Assembly: GCA_910589415.1 (NCBI GenBank)
Contig: OU342630.1
Coordinates: 50,314,012 to 50,378,011, forward strand
Direction: 5' to 3'
DNA length: 64,000 nucleotides
From: Malachius bipustulatus
Lineage: Eukaryota > Arthropoda > Insecta > Coleoptera > Melyridae
The position numbers and the translations under genes are program-made. Within the stretch, counting starts at the first letter, position 1; every line of letters starts with the position of its first letter. The notes below the pieces were generated by a model. That model did no database searches and was not told the origin of the DNA. It saw nothing but the letters and a program-made list of their open reading frames with translations. This document shows, in pieces, positions 24,991-38,066 of this stretch.

Positions 24991-27400
24991 GAATAACTCA
25001 AATATCTCGAATATGTTTATTGCCATTATTTGTTTCTTCTTGAATTATTCCAATTGATGCTATAAATTATTTATAAATTCTTTATGAAAACTTGGAGGAA
25101 TGATATTCCTCTTGCGCAGTTACTTTATACTTGAACGAATGATTTTTATCATATATGTAGGATAGAATAACAGATAATATGCAGTACGAGTATAGGTATG
25201 TCATATATCCTTTTTTATTTCTCTTAATTGAATAAAACATCCTAGCAATGGAATAAAACTTACACAACCTCAATAATAAACGTAGGTAAACGGTTTTCTT
25301 GATAACAAATTTTTGATTTTTTTAAATAAATAATTTTTAACACAATGGATAAAGAGAGAAGCTTATTGTCAGATATAGGTAGACTTCATTGTTAATATGC
25401 GCTAGGAATTCTCAACCACTGCCTCTCGCAGTGTCATCCAATAAAAAATCATCTCTGTTATTTATCGGCTACTTTAAATGGCCTACCTGTGCGACTAATG
25501 GTGGCTTTTTCTTACACTTTCACTTTTGTCTTGCCGCTAGGAGCTTCATCATCTTCTCCTCGATCCTCGACTAACTGTAAACGCATTCTTCTTACTCAGA
25601 TAAAACATCCACGAATGCCGTGATGTGATATTATAAAGTAGCACCGACGGGGATCAGAGGAAGTCGATAATTTCATACGCTGGCTCTCCTCTGCCGGTCA
25701 TTTTTAAATGGGAGTTTTTATGAAAACCAAAAGGAATTTTCTGGAGTATAAATATTTTAAATTTCACATGTGGGAATTATCACATTATTAAATATAGAGC
25801 GGTAATACATTATTAATGGTACATGTGATGTGATGATTTTATTGAATATACCGTTACATTCCATGCAAAAACTTAATGGAAACAGAAAACATGAACTGCT
25901 TGAAGAAATAGGCGCTCCTCAGGTATAATAACTGAAAAAAGTGTCGTCAATGCTTTTAATGACGACTTTTCAATTCATTTTATGATACCAGTTGAATAAG
26001 AATGATTTTTCAGGATTCGCTTTTACTCAGGAATTGGTTAAATCCAGAATTAAAAGAAAAAAGAATCAAGAATACGTGTAACCCTGTGATGGCGATGGTG
26101 GACTGGGCACTTTTTTCATATACCTAAATTAAACCAGAAATTACAATTGATTCTCCTTTTTCTGCGTATTTCTTAAATTATTAACGTTTTAAATCTTTAA
26201 TTAGAATGTAATCTTATTTGGACAATAAAAGTACCATCATCAATTTAGGCCTTGTTGGCTTTTGCATATACAGTATCTTGTTTTTTAGTCAGAGAAAATG
26301 TATTTTAAATTAAAATTTATTCGATAAAAATAAAAACCTCTTTTTAATTAGAAGATTGAGCATCCCCGAGGAGAGCTGGTGCTGGTGCTGGTGTTATACA
26401 AGGAGCGGACATTTGTCACTCTGTTTCCGTCCGAACAGGATCAGCTTTCGATGCGTTTAATTGCTGAATATCGTGCCTCAGAGCAATTTCAAAAACCGAA
26501 TTTATCCGAGTTGTTCATTTGCAATTGAAATCACCTTATCTATGTTTTACGATTAAAACTCACCAGCACCTTCCAAGTTTCTCATCAACTCAATTGCACA
26601 CACTTGTACCAGATACACAGCAGGCAACGTTGTCGGTTGGAAGAAAATGATCACGATTGAGAAAGTGCTTTCTTTAAAATGACTGTAAGAGAATACTGCT
26701 CTCTTTTTGATCAGTTCTAGAACGACAACCATTTCATGTTTCGTTTTAGAATATTGTAATGCAGTTTTTCTCCCCTTCTCTGAAATGCCGAAAGTGCAAA
26801 ATTATCACAAATTACCCCCAGTCGTTGGCCGCAATATTGGATTTAGGGGGTAAGTTTGTTTTTCTTCATTATCTCGGTAGTTTTTTAGTGCAATTTTCTA
26901 TTTTCGTCCGGGAAGGCGAGAAAATTATTCTATGCAAATTGTATAAGGAGCAATTTTCCATTTACACATGGCACGTTTTTGCGAGAAAAATTTTGAAAAG
27001 AGCAAAAATTTCTTTTTGACCCCTTCGAGCTTATTAAGTTTAGTAATTGTTATCAACAACCGAATCTAAGAAAATTAAATTTCCCACAAATTTGAAAATT
27101 AGTGTTTTTACACAAAACTCAAAAACTACTGAGATAATCAGGAAAACCAAACCCATCCCCTAAATTCAAGATGACGGACAGCACCTGGAGGGGATTTATA
27201 ATAATTTTATGCACTTAATTACGCATTTTTAAGGAGGGGATACAAAACTGATGAATCAAAAAATTTATTCCGGCAATTAACTTTCATGGCTCTAGAAGAA
27301 CACGACAAAAATAAAAGTCGTCAAGGTGAACGTAACAGCGTCATTTTTAGGATTAATTTTGTTGGCAACAATGCCCGACTTTGACAATCTACCGAATAAG
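24991..27400. other. Non-coding stretch, no gene seen
   Basis: AT-rich DNA. A short GCTGGT hexamer repeat lies at 26,375-26,394. An 86-codon frame at 26,759-27,019 has no recognisable similarity. Confidence 0.4.
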
Positions 27401-27419
27401 AAGCTCATGTCTTTCCGGG

Positions 27420-27640
27420 GAAAGAGGTGTAGGGGGTTACCCTAATGTATGCACAGTGTGTTGTTTTTTGCACGGCACGTCGTAAATAAGCGTTTTGTCG
27501 GGCATTCGCTGTGCATAAGGCCGGTCTGTATTTACATACGTGGTGAGGACTTACTTCAGAACTGCCAGGCCAGACCAGCTGGCTTCGGCGATACATATAT
27601 CTGTCAACGGCCTTGTTGCTACAAGCAAGTGTTATAACTC
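27420..27640. other. GC-richer island
   Basis: Locally GC-richer block containing TTGCACGGCACGTCGTAAAT and CCAGGCCAGACCAGCTGGCT. Short overlapping frames on both strands match nothing. Possible cis-regulatory element; support is compositional only. Confidence 0.2.
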
Positions 27641-28479
27641 TCCGATGGATTATGCTTGCTCAAGTTTTTATTCCCTATTTAACATATTAGTTATTGCTTT
27701 TGTCGTAGGTATATAAATGAGATTAGCGGCACCGGCGAATTTATACATGCGAATGAAATTTTGGTCTAAGCAAAAAAAAACATGATATTATACTGCTAAA
27801 AGTTATTAAAGAAACTGTTATCTTGTGATATTTAAAAAATTCACATTAGTAGGTAGGTATATGCACAGATAGATTGCAACATATATACCGACAACACCGG
27901 CACTCTGGTGCTGGTGCTGTAATACTGGGATAGTTGATTTGACCAGCATCTTGTTGACAGTAGTCAGTTTATACACGCTTCTTTCATAAATAAAACATAC
28001 ACTCATTAAATCTTAACGGATACACCGCGAGGTAAACGAAGCTGGCCTGGCTATTATTTTTACAGACACACCGCACCGTTTCCAGATTAATTACTCCTGA
28101 ATGAGACAAGGTATCTGATAGAACCGACGCTCCATATAAGGGTTGATGATATTTAAAGAAAACTTTACACTGCTTTAGACTTATGCTTTAGTAGAAATAT
28201 TGTTAGAGATCAAAGATAGATTTGCTAATTATTACATAATTACTTGTACCTACTTGATTAAAATAATATTTTTATTCATCTTCATTAAGTGGGCTATTCA
28301 TTCATCAGTATTTTCATGAAATGCCTTCTTCAAGTTTGAAAACAATTCTCTTCACAAATCATATTCAGGGCTGTCTAAAAACGCTGTCTTTTCTCAAGAA
28401 TAAGCAATTATGAGTATGACCCATAGCCTTCAGTAATAATAAAGCATAGCGCTGTCGAGTGGGATGATGAAGACAATCA

Positions 28480-28720
28480 AGTTCGCGAACTGTCTGGAGA
28501 GTTACGAGATTAGTCGAATCCTGAATTAATTAGGCAGTTAAAGCGCTATTACCGATGCCCTCTGGAGACGCTCTAACGAGATCAAGTCAGAAGCGGTCGC
28601 TTCAGATTTACAAAAACAAAGACCCCGCGACAACTTGACGAGGGATAATCTAGGAACTGTCATTGGCCGAGCAGGAATGGTCGGTTTACGTCGCCTGTCC
28701 ACCTGCACCATGCGGCGAGT
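28480..28720. other. GC-richer island
   Basis: Balanced-composition block between AT-rich flanks, with GACCCCGCGACAACTTGACG in its centre. No coding similarity was recognised. Possible cis-regulatory element. Confidence 0.2.
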
Positions 28721-29209
28721 ATTTGTGAGTAATGTTATTGCCGTTCTCACCCAGTGTATACTTACAGGTAGTTATCTGTAATTTTCCTGTTGTATGTGCA
28801 AGAATAATGTTCGATAATTTAATATTTACATACAGGAAAAGGACAAACTGCTCAAAGAAATGCGCGTGTACGTCAATTATTAACCTTTCTGTTGATGGGT
28901 TTATCAGCTGTGTCATCTGTTTCAAGAATTTCTAAATAGGTAAAAGTAGTAGTGTACAATTCCATGTATCCGTTTTTTTTTAGTTTGTTCATTTAAAGAA
29001 AGAATGAATATTTGTCATCAAATTTTTGGTACTCTTATTGACCATAAAATATCCTGGGTGTTTACTAAACATACGGCAAACATTCAAGGGGGTTATTATT
29101 GTTCCCTGAATTATTCTAGAAATATTTTGTTCTTTAATGATTTTTGAAATGGCTCCTTGTTTAGTATAGGTACCTACCTATAAGCGATTTTTGAAGTTTT
29201 TTTGAAGAG

Positions 29210-30365
29210 AAAAAACGCAATAACTGCATGTAGCTTAAAAGGGAGAATAACTTTTTTCAAGTTGAGGCCTCGTTTAGGAAATGTAATCTCCAAAAATCTC
29301 CAAAAAAACTCCAAAAAAATCTCAAAAAATGTAAAATCAAGGCTGTTGTGAAAATATTTTTTTAGTAACTGAACAACCACGATCGAAAGTCATTTGTAAA
29401 ATAAAATTTTAAGGATAACAGATAGAATAAGTTTTTTGAAGATCTGGCCTCGTTTAGGAAATATCTCCAAAAAGGTACATGACAAAGGATGCTGTGAAAA
29501 TGTTTTTGTTCTTAGTAACTGGACAGTCAAAATGGAACTCCGAGTAAAAATCGGATTTTAAGCATAAAAGAAAAGATGACTATTTTCAAGATAAGGCCTC
29601 GTTTAAGAAATATTTCCAAAAATATAAAACTAAGGCTATTAAAAAATATATATTTTTTGTAACTGGCCAGTCAAAATCGAACCGCGTATATAAAATCATA
29701 TTTTAAACATAAAAGAAAGAATAACTATTTTCAAGATAAGGCCTCGTTTAAGAAATATTTCAAAAATTTTAAACCAAGGCTGCTGTGAAAATTATTTTTT
29801 TTTAGTAACTGGCCAATCAAAATCGAAGGCTATGTATAAAATCGTATTTTAAGCATAAAAAATATAACGAATAACTTTTTTCAAGATCAGGCCTCGTTTG
29901 AGAAATATTTTTAAAATAGTTTTAAAAAGGCTGCTGTGAAAATGTTTTTTTTTTCAGTAACTGGACATTCAAAATCGTACGCCATGTATAAAATCGTATT
30001 TTAAGCGTAAAAGAAGCAATAACTTTTTTCATATGGTCTCGTTTAGGAAATATTATTTTCAAAAAAGTGAAAAAGGCTGCTGTGAAAATGTTATTTTTTC
30101 AGTAATTGGACAGTTAAAATCAAACGCCATGTATAAAATCGTATTTTAAGCGTAATAGAAGGAATACCTTTTTTCAAGATCATCAGGCCCCTCGTTTAGA
30201 AAATATGTATTTCCAAAAATGTAAAACTAAAGCTGCATAAAAATAATGTTTTATTCAGTAGCTGAACAGCAATTTTGGAAAAAGTTATTATTTGTTTTAA
30301 TACTTAAAATACGATTTTATGCATGGCGTGACATTTTGACTGTTCAGTTATCAAGCAGCCTGTAA
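29210..30365. repeat. Seven-unit tandem array, about 145-bp period, closed by an inverted copy
   Basis: The phrase GGCCTCGTTTAGGAAAT recurs at 29,266, 29,446, 29,595, 29,740, 29,890, 30,035 and 30,186, the last two altered. Spacing is 145-151 bp except for the first interval of 180. Each unit also contains a GGCTGCTGTGAAAAT block, an AGTAACTGGACAGTCAAAAT block and a TATAAAATCGTATTTTAAGC block. At 30,298-30,362 the unit appears in reverse complement (TTAAAATACGATTTTATGC, then TGACTGTTCAGTTA), so the array ends in a foldback. There is no coding potential. It is best read as a minisatellite expanded inside a foldback-type element. Confidence 0.85.
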
Positions 30366-30369
30366 AAGA

Positions 30370-31205
30370 ATGACGCACTTACTTACATTCTGGGATTACT
30401 GACTCACTGAAAATTACAATGAATTTTCAAAATGAGTTTTTACTGCCAAATTTTCTTTTCGATTTTTTTTCGAACTTTTAAACCCAGCGTAGTACTTTTA
30501 TTTCGGCTACTTAGGTACACGTTAATAATGTTACAAATTCAAAATTGTTTTTTTTTTTTTTTAAATAATCATCCTGTACCTACCTATCTAAAAAACAAAG
30601 TGGTTTTTCAAAAATGACTAAAGAACAAAATATTTTAAAAGAATAATCCATAATAATAAAAATTAAGAAGACAAATTAGGCGTAGTTTTACTTTTGGGAA
30701 TACACTCAGTGGACAATTCGTTAATTTTCCCCCACTCTTTTGAAGAGTAAAAAGGCCATCACTTTCGCAAGTAACATTTTTTCCTAATAAAGCTCTACCG
30801 CCAGTTTTAAACGAATTTTTAATATAACATGATTTATTATAAATAAAAAAAAAATTTTGTTTTTTTTTCGTAAAATTGATCTTCGAGAAAAAAAAATCAT
30901 TTAAATTTATTTAGGTACTTTATAGTTAAATGATTTGAATTGGTAGAGATTTTGAAGAAATAATTAAATTCAAATATTTTTCCTTGAAGACACACGCTTA
31001 CCCCCTATTTTTTTTTTAATAAAAAGTACCTACTCACAATCACCTGAATGTAAATGTAAATTTTTGACAATTTAATTTTTCCATATTTTCCAATTTTAGT
31101 GCTACCTACTCCCACCAAGATCTCTTTAATACAGCTCATAATTAATATTTCAAATCCATCATACCAGTCCCTGAGGCATATCCACCTGGTTATCACCTTC
31201 ACACG
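30370..31205. other. Non-coding stretch, no gene seen
   Basis: Very AT-rich with long A and T runs, for example 30,548-30,563. Nothing recognisable. Confidence 0.45.
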
Positions 31206-31209
31206 GTAG

Positions 31210-31420
31210 ATGGACATGAGCTCGTCGGCTTGTTACCGAGCTTTGGCTGATCTGACAGAGACCAAATCCGGACCATTAATAACCTTCTCGAGTACGGCCA
31301 CCACGCATCAATTCGGCGGTGAGCCCCCGCCGCCGCCGTCGCGACGCTGACCGCAACTTGCTAATTAGAGGTGGCTGTGGATTGATGGTTATACCGACGC
31401 CTACTAGATATTCTGGTCAA
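31210..31420. other. GC-rich island with CCG repeat
   Basis: Contains the most GC-rich short run in this part of the window (GCCCCCGCCGCCGCCGTCGC at 31,323-31,342), next to a homeodomain-type core GCTAATTAGAG. A frame on the plus strand from 31,319 is arginine-rich but matches nothing. It could be a regulatory element or a piece of a low-complexity exon; neither is proven. Confidence 0.25.
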
Positions 31421-31513
31421 ACTAATATTGCATCAAGTGCTTACATTGTAGTAGGTAATTACCAAGAAAGCCGGAGATTCGGGAAATTGCAAACCAACTC
31501 ACCAATGATCATG

Positions 31514-32500
31514 ATCATCACTAGTGATGAAAAAAAGCGTGTAATAAATTAAACGTGTAACCGTCAACACTAAACGTTTATAAACGTGTACACGTTTCTT
31601 TAATAGTTGCATGAAAATAACCATTCATTATTCTTATATAGGGAAATGATGGTTAATAGGTTAACCAGTTGTAAACAGTTAATAGGAATGTGAACTTCAG
31701 ATACAGATTGTCCTAATATGCGGACGAAATATAAAGAAAGGAGGATGATTAGATAGAAAAACTTGTTGAAAGTATCAATTTCGAATTAATGTTCATAAAA
31801 TACAAGTAGGTGCGCACCTGTGGACCACCCACGGCGCTGCATAGCAGTAGTTATCCGTCCTTCCTCCTTCCTGCTAGCCCTAATGTGACTTGACCTTCAC
31901 CAATTTATTGCCTTTCATTATCACAGGGAGTTGTGATGGAGTTTTTAAATTTTCATTAAAAGCATATTGTAGACAAACAATAATAACAGTAAGCGTTTTT
32001 AAGACTTTGGGGAACAAATGAATAAAAGAACAAAAGACAGGAATTGAAAGTTTTAATTATTTTTTATTGAAATCAGTTGTTGGTAATCCTCAACAATCCC
32101 AACACTAGTACCAGCAAAATAAAATAACACTCCTTCCAGTTCCAGACAATCATAAAAAGCATAATTTCACATCATTTAACTACCCTCAGCCCAGTAGGGA
32201 CACAAAGCAACAACATTTGCAGGATTTGCAGGTGCAACTATTACAAGGAACTCTCAGATGAAAACCGGTTTTTTATGATGAAGCCCAAAAGTTTAAATAA
32301 ATACCTCCCTCACTAATTTACTAAAGTCTTATAGGTAATTCGATTTCTTTCATTTTGGATTTATTTTAGCAGTTTCAGGCAAACGAAATTGATTTTTTCC
32401 TATTAATAGATACACGGGCGCGTGTAATTTTTTTAAACGTTTAGTATGGTCATTACGTGTACACGTTTACACGTGTACACGTTTCATCACTAATCATCAC
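31514..32500. mobile_element. Non-autonomous hAT-type element with 8-bp target duplication
   Basis: Element body 31,522-32,492 (971 bp), with terminal inverted repeats TAGTGATGAAA (31,522-31,532) and TTTCATCACTA (32,482-32,492). It is flanked by a perfect 8-bp direct repeat ATCATCAC (31,514-31,521 and 32,493-32,500), the size hAT transposases produce. Subterminal copies of ACGTGTACACGTTT occur at both ends (31,581-31,598 and 32,453-32,484), the sort of motif a transposase binds. No transposase gene is present. The exact duplication suggests a fairly recent insertion. Confidence 0.85.
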
Positions 32501-32999
32501 TTATTGCACGATTCAATCCGGACTTTCAACAATGTAACAATGTATTCCTGTTTCTTTTTATCACTTTGTTGCTGAGCTATTAATTATTAATTTTACATTA
32601 CTTTTTGTATTCATTTTTGTATTCAACATTTGGTAAGGATATAAAAATGACAAATAAGATCAGCTGCTATCCTTTGACGTAATTATTAGTCCCAGATCAA
32701 TAATATTGAACACGAATAATTTTTTTCGATGCAAAGGTGTTATTTTTCGAGCATACTAGACAATAGTAACGCCATAAAAGATGACGTTTGATCGAATAGA
32801 GTATAGAGTATTGCCAAGTGTCATGAATTTCCTTTTTAGTTCCGAGGCCGAGAAGAGAAGACCCACCAAGTACACACAATAGACAGTACCACATACCAGA
32901 TGGTGTCTTTCTTCCTGTGCGTCGTCGACCAGCTTTTCTAATTATTCCCTTTGTGTACATAAATATCTGCACAATAAAATATGTTCTATTGTTTTCCGC

Positions 33000-33320
33000 G
33001 TAAAGCTACAAACGGCTCGCACGTGCGGCATTATCTCCTTGGCGGAGAAAAAACGTTAGAGATTAAAAACTGGCGAGTTTTTCATCGGTCGGGTGGCTTG
33101 ATAAGGTCGGCACGACGTCGTTTGTAATTAACTGGCTGCGGTAATTATCCAGGAATTCCGCACAGGCGGGAAGTGTTCGTGGAAATGCCCGAGAGAGCCT
33201 CGATATGGACACCGAGTCTGGCTAGAAATGGACAGACCGGCTGTCAGCAGTGTCGGATTCAGATGCCGATCGCCAATTTTCATAATAAATCAAGGCTTCG
33301 TAAGCGAACTGTCTCCTCAG
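33000..33320. other. GC-richer island with homeodomain-type cores
   Basis: Balanced-composition block that includes GGCTCGCACGTGCGGCATT and TTGTAATTAACTGGCTGCG, with two TAATTA/TAATTAT-type cores. A 61-codon frame at 33,173-33,358 has no recognised domain. Candidate enhancer by composition and motif content only. Confidence 0.25.
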
Positions 33321-33329
33321 ATGAACGGC

Positions 33330-34210
33330 CTTACTATATCGGTAACAAATTGACTTGATTTTTTTCTTAGCCGTTCTGAAGAATTTTACTTATAGAGTCC
33401 AGGTGAAAAAGACGGCCAGCAGAATTTCTTTGTCTACCTTCCATTCCGTACATGGGTGCCATTAAAAATATTTCACTTTATAGGAATTTTTATTGTTGAG
33501 TTAGTTGCCATTATCATGCAGTTTCTTAAAATGCGTAAATCCGGTCTGGCTTGCTCTTGTGAGGTGTCAGATGCATCCGTAAGTGCACAGCGAAATTAGA
33601 AAAATATCAGATACGCTATACGTGGTCTGATTATAAATATGACCAATTAGGAAATGTATTTAATTTATTAAAAAAAAAATTACCACTTGAACATCATAAC
33701 TGGTGCAACTCTTCGACTGTCAGTTGTTTGAAAAATTTCGTAGTTTATGCGTTCTCCTTTATTGCCTCAACTTACGAAAAACTTAAGTCTTCGTCTCTCT
33801 TTTTTTGCTTTTGAATAACATTTTTAATATGAGCAGATGACACAAAGTTATTGGGCATAAAAAATCTAAGAATTTGATCCTGATAAAAAATTAAATGGAA
33901 TTTTTTTTGCCACAGTGTCTAGGATTGGTGTAATTGATGTTGAGAGGTTCGGTTTCAATAGATGATTAGGGGTAGAAAATTTCTAAATAATTGTTTGCTT
34001 CTTGTGGTCTGAGTGTGGATCTACTCTCACCTCTGTGGAGCGAGAATTCCAATAATATTGGAGCAAATTTCGAAAAAACCATACTATATTCAAAACTACC
34101 AAAATGCCCTTTCTCGAGCCCTTTCTTTTATACCTTATAGTATCTATAACAAGTCGGGATATATTTTTAAAGAAGCGACAAAAGAATTTTCCCTGCTTTT
34201 CCGACAAAAG
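33330..34210. other. Non-coding stretch, no gene seen
   Basis: AT-rich DNA; overlapping small frames on both strands near 33,983-34,342 have no family resemblance and run into the adjoining repeat. Confidence 0.4.
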
Positions 34211-34214
34211 CAGG

Positions 34215-34679
34215 GCAAAATCAGATTATCGATCCAACAAAATCGGGTCAGCTCGAAATTTATTTTTTTCAAAATCCGGTCAGCTCAAAACTCGTTTTTT
34301 GGAAGATCCGATTTAACAATATCAAGTCATTCGAAAATTTGAGCTTCTTTTAAAATCTGTCAAACAGGATCTACAAAAAATATCGAGCTGACCGGACATT
34401 GTTAAAATCGAATTTTCGAGCGGACCTTGTCAAACGGGACCTTGCAGCAAAAAAACACATTCAACAAAAAAACTTGCAACAAAAATTTATCTCGAAAAAA
34501 ATTAGAGCCGATCAGACCTTGCAGCAAAAAAAAAACATGTAAAAAAGCAGATCTAAAAAATTCTAGCTAAAAAAATTGAGCTGACCGGACATTGCAAAAT
34601 TCGAATTTTCGAGCTGACCGGACTTTATCCTGTGAAGAATCTACACTTCACTAAGTTTGCAAGCCACGAATAACCGCTG
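34215..34679 (-). mobile_element. hAT-like MITE with internal GAGCTGACCGGAC repeats, copy 2
   Basis: Reverse-orientation relative of 20,627-21,115. Its outer end at 34,665-34,679 is the complement of a CAGCGGTTATTCGTG sequence that parallels CAGTGACGGCTCGTG in copy 1. The next 45 bp (GTGTAGATTCTTCACAGG on the minus strand) also correspond. The interior again consists of GAGCTGACCGGAC units alternating with A-rich runs. The two copies differ in unit order and number, so the arrays have changed independently. Confidence 0.55.
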
Positions 34680-37600
34680 AATTACGTGTGATTTTCAGTC
34701 ATAATAACCAATGAAATGAAGCAGAACTGAAAATTGCAAAATGATAACACAAATTTTGTTTTTTTCCCAAAAAAGTGTTTATGTGTAGGTATGCTAGGTA
34801 CTATACAAATAATAATGATTTACTTTTATAGAACACACATCACAAGACTTGTTCAAGTCGTTTTTATAAATCGCAACCACACCTGAAGGCGTATAATAAT
34901 CTGCCTGCATGTTGCTGCGATCACCTACAATTTCCGATACGATTACGCCTAGATGTTCTAAAATTGCAACGTTATAAATAAATAATACCAATTACAATGT
35001 ATAAGATAGTTGATGGTTTACTCGAAGAGAAGGTAATTTAGAAGAGGATATCTCTGACCTATCTAGTATCTAATTGACTCCTTCATCGTTATACGGCAAG
35101 ATCAACACCTGGCCAAGTTGATTAGCTGACGACGCGTTGATTGTACCGCACCTGATCACCAACCCACGTTGTCAGGTTTCATGTGTTTTCCATTCGATCA
35201 AGGAAATTTTCATCCTTTCCAATTCTTGTTGAAATAACGATTAATGTCTCCCATCATACGAGAATAAAGACTGATGAAACCAGTTATAAAAATATTTTTT
35301 CCTTTTTGAATAATCTGCCAAAATTAATAGGTTGTCATTTAAAAGAAAATTGATTACGTCATAACATGACTTTCCAGAGTCTACACTGTATAACCCAAAG
35401 AGTTTGGGGGTCTCCAAAAACATGATATTATTTTTTGATGAAAAAAATAGTATTATATGAATGAATACAGACAAATGTAACAGGCAACACTGCCGCCGCT
35501 GATGCTATAAAGCTTCCGATGAGTGAGAGTATTGCATCGCTTGATGAGGGCTTTCGTCATTACCTGTCGCCTAACAATAATGTTCAGTTGTTCCCGCGCC
35601 AAAATTATGACGTTTATAAATGTTGGTTACGGAAGAAAGATGATTTTCGCCGTGCATAATTACATCCGAGAGACACCCGCTAGATGTCATGACTAATGCA
35701 CGTGCCCCGTGTGCCTTATCCGCGTATGATCAGCCAGAACGGGAACAGAGATCCCTTGTACGACCGGGTTAAAGATGCGTGGGTTTATCCCTTGATCCTT
35801 GAGATAAGATCTTTTAATACAAGCGAGGTATTAAGTAGATTTAAATTATAGCTGCTCTGTATTTTTAGTCGCTTACAAATTCACGTGATCGCTGATAAAA
35901 AGATACAAGAAAAAATAAGTTAATAGAAGAGTGGAAGACTTTTGATCGTTTTTCTTGTCTTCAGGGACATGATTGCTGGTGTTTCTTTATCTTTTCCTGC
36001 GAGAAAATTAATAAAAATTTACATGAAATGGGATCTTGTATTTTTTAAATGTACGACTTCCCCTGAACACCCTCGCCTTAATATTGCCTTAATAAAAATT
36101 TATAAAATTATTATAGTAATAAAAAACAAGAAAAAATTAAATATGAAGTTTGAGCTGTTTAAATAGAAAAGAGTAAATAAAATTAACACAAATGAAAAAA
36201 ACAACTCTCTCTTTTTGAGAATGAGCAGAAGTGATGAATTATATAAGATAATTATGATGAAAAATTTAATCGACAAGAATATTGCAGATAATCTACTATT
36301 AAAATACTTCTGGGTATCAAGCTGAGCTGGAAAATATTTAATCAGGAGCGGTATCTTATTATTAAACTATTCTGTTCTGTTGCTCATAATGGGTTGGCTA
36401 ATAATTTATTATAATTGTTATAATCACATGAAATATGAATATAGAAACGGGCGACATTATACTCTTGGATATCTAAATTAGAGAATCAGACGTATGAGTA
36501 GCAATATTTATATTTAACGTATGGTAATTTCAATCGATTAAGGACATCGAAAATTTAATGAAGCCAATTTACAAATTTATAATAATTATACACACTAGGT
36601 ATAATTCTCCATTTTTTTATTCTAATGTCCAAGCGCTGTAAAATATATGGCTATATTTCTCGCGGTGAAATTATAATATCATAAATTTCTGATAAGATTC
36701 CAGTTCTTTATTATTATTAGTCTAGGTATGGGACGAAATATAAATTTTTTATAATTATGCATTTTCTTTGTCTTAGATTAGGATTTCTATTGTATAAATA
36801 TTTATGAGTTATCATCATGGTACCTATTACTATAATTTATACTTGGGCACTGAAAATAAAGTTACAGGGAAATATGGAAAATAAATCTTTTTATAACATG
36901 TCACTTGGCAATGTTTATTATAATTTTAATTTTAGAAGGAATTCAACTTATATACGTGCGTTAGGGTAATAACTTTCATCTTGAAACTTTTCATAACAGC
37001 TCGAAAATCCTCAGGAAAAAGCAAGAACTGGAATTAAAAGAATGACAATAGTTTATACTAATATAAGGAGTGATTAAATACTGAAAATTTTTATGAAATC
37101 TGACTGGCGTGAAAGCTTCAGGAGTCAGTATTTGTGCTGACTGAACATTTTTAACGCAAAATAGGAGTACTCACTGCCTACATGGTTACTTTGAGTTGTT
37201 GAGGATGTGACTTATTACTCAAATTTTTGGGAATAATATGCATTTTTATAAAAGTGTCAGAGGACATGTTTGCAGGGACGCCACTGGTGGGGCAATAGAA
37301 AAACTTTTCTAACTAAAATATGTGGTTTTACATCCTATTAACACATACTACTAAATGACTCAATTAATCACATACACCTGTATATTGCTGTAACGTTACA
37401 TGTTAGTTATTTAATAAAAAATTGAATATTCCTTTATAATACTGGCCAAGCAAATCTCTTATCAGTAAAACCTATACAGCTTCTCTGGAAACTACAGTTT
37501 CCAGAGTGAAGGAGATTATAAAGTGATTTCCTTCAGTTCTGCGATTTTATCGACATTACAGATTCCTATTTTGGTAGCGTTTTACCCTTAAATAACTTAG

Positions 37601-37760
37601 TCTCATTGCCGGCCATAGTAGGTTGTGATGATCCGAAATTGTAAGAATGTAAAATCTTGAAGAGAGGACCAACAAAATTCGCATTCGATTTTCATTTATT
37701 TAAAGCAAGGTTAAAACACTTGCCACTAGCACTAGCTGAGGGGTACTTGTGAAAAGCGAG
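34680..37760. other. Non-coding stretch with one GC-richer patch
   Basis: Mostly AT-rich DNA without coding signal. A patch at about 35,480-35,790 is GC-richer (TTGTTCCCGCGCCAAAATT, ATGCACGTGCCCCGTGTGCC) and may be regulatory. The rest shows nothing I can name. Confidence 0.35.
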
Positions 37761-37763
37761 AGG

Positions 37764-37942
37764 TCAGTGGAGTCAGTTGATGTTGGTACTCGGAAAGGAG
37801 TGTTCGCGTTTCGGTCGAGCTCCAAAGAGAAACGCCAGCAGTCAACATAAGTTGGACTGCTTTTGTCACACTTGTATTCTTGTATTTAGTTTAATTAAAA
37901 CCATCGGTTTATCCGCGATAACCTTTTAAACCAGCAGTAAGT
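37764..37942 (+). promoter_or_regulatory. Possible promoter and non-coding first exon
   Basis: Two arthropod-type initiator words TCAGT stand 9 bp apart (37,764-37,768 and 37,773-37,777). They are followed by about 160 bp of balanced sequence (GTTCGCGTTTCGGTCGAGCT at 37,803-37,822) and then a strong splice donor context GTAAGTGTG from 37,937. This is the layout expected of a non-coding first exon. A GGTCG downstream-element-like word is present but not at canonical spacing. No protein-coding exon was found to pair with it, and a transposon 5' UTR is an alternative. Confidence 0.25.
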
Positions 37943-38066
37943 GTGTACATTTCGCGCGTCAAACTATTATAGTGCCGAAGTAGTAACTAACGTGTTCTAC
38001 CAAAATCCTGACAGGATCGTCACTGCGAGAGGCCATTCGAATCTGATTTAGTCTATTCTCATTTAT

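Noticed and set aside
29210..30365. CRISPR array
   Set aside because: Units of about 145 bp diverge gradually with no short exact repeat and unique spacer pattern, and the context is an animal genome.
34013..34342. 109-codon plus-strand frame
   Set aside because: Half of it runs into the second GAGCTGACCGGAC array and the rest has no family resemblance.
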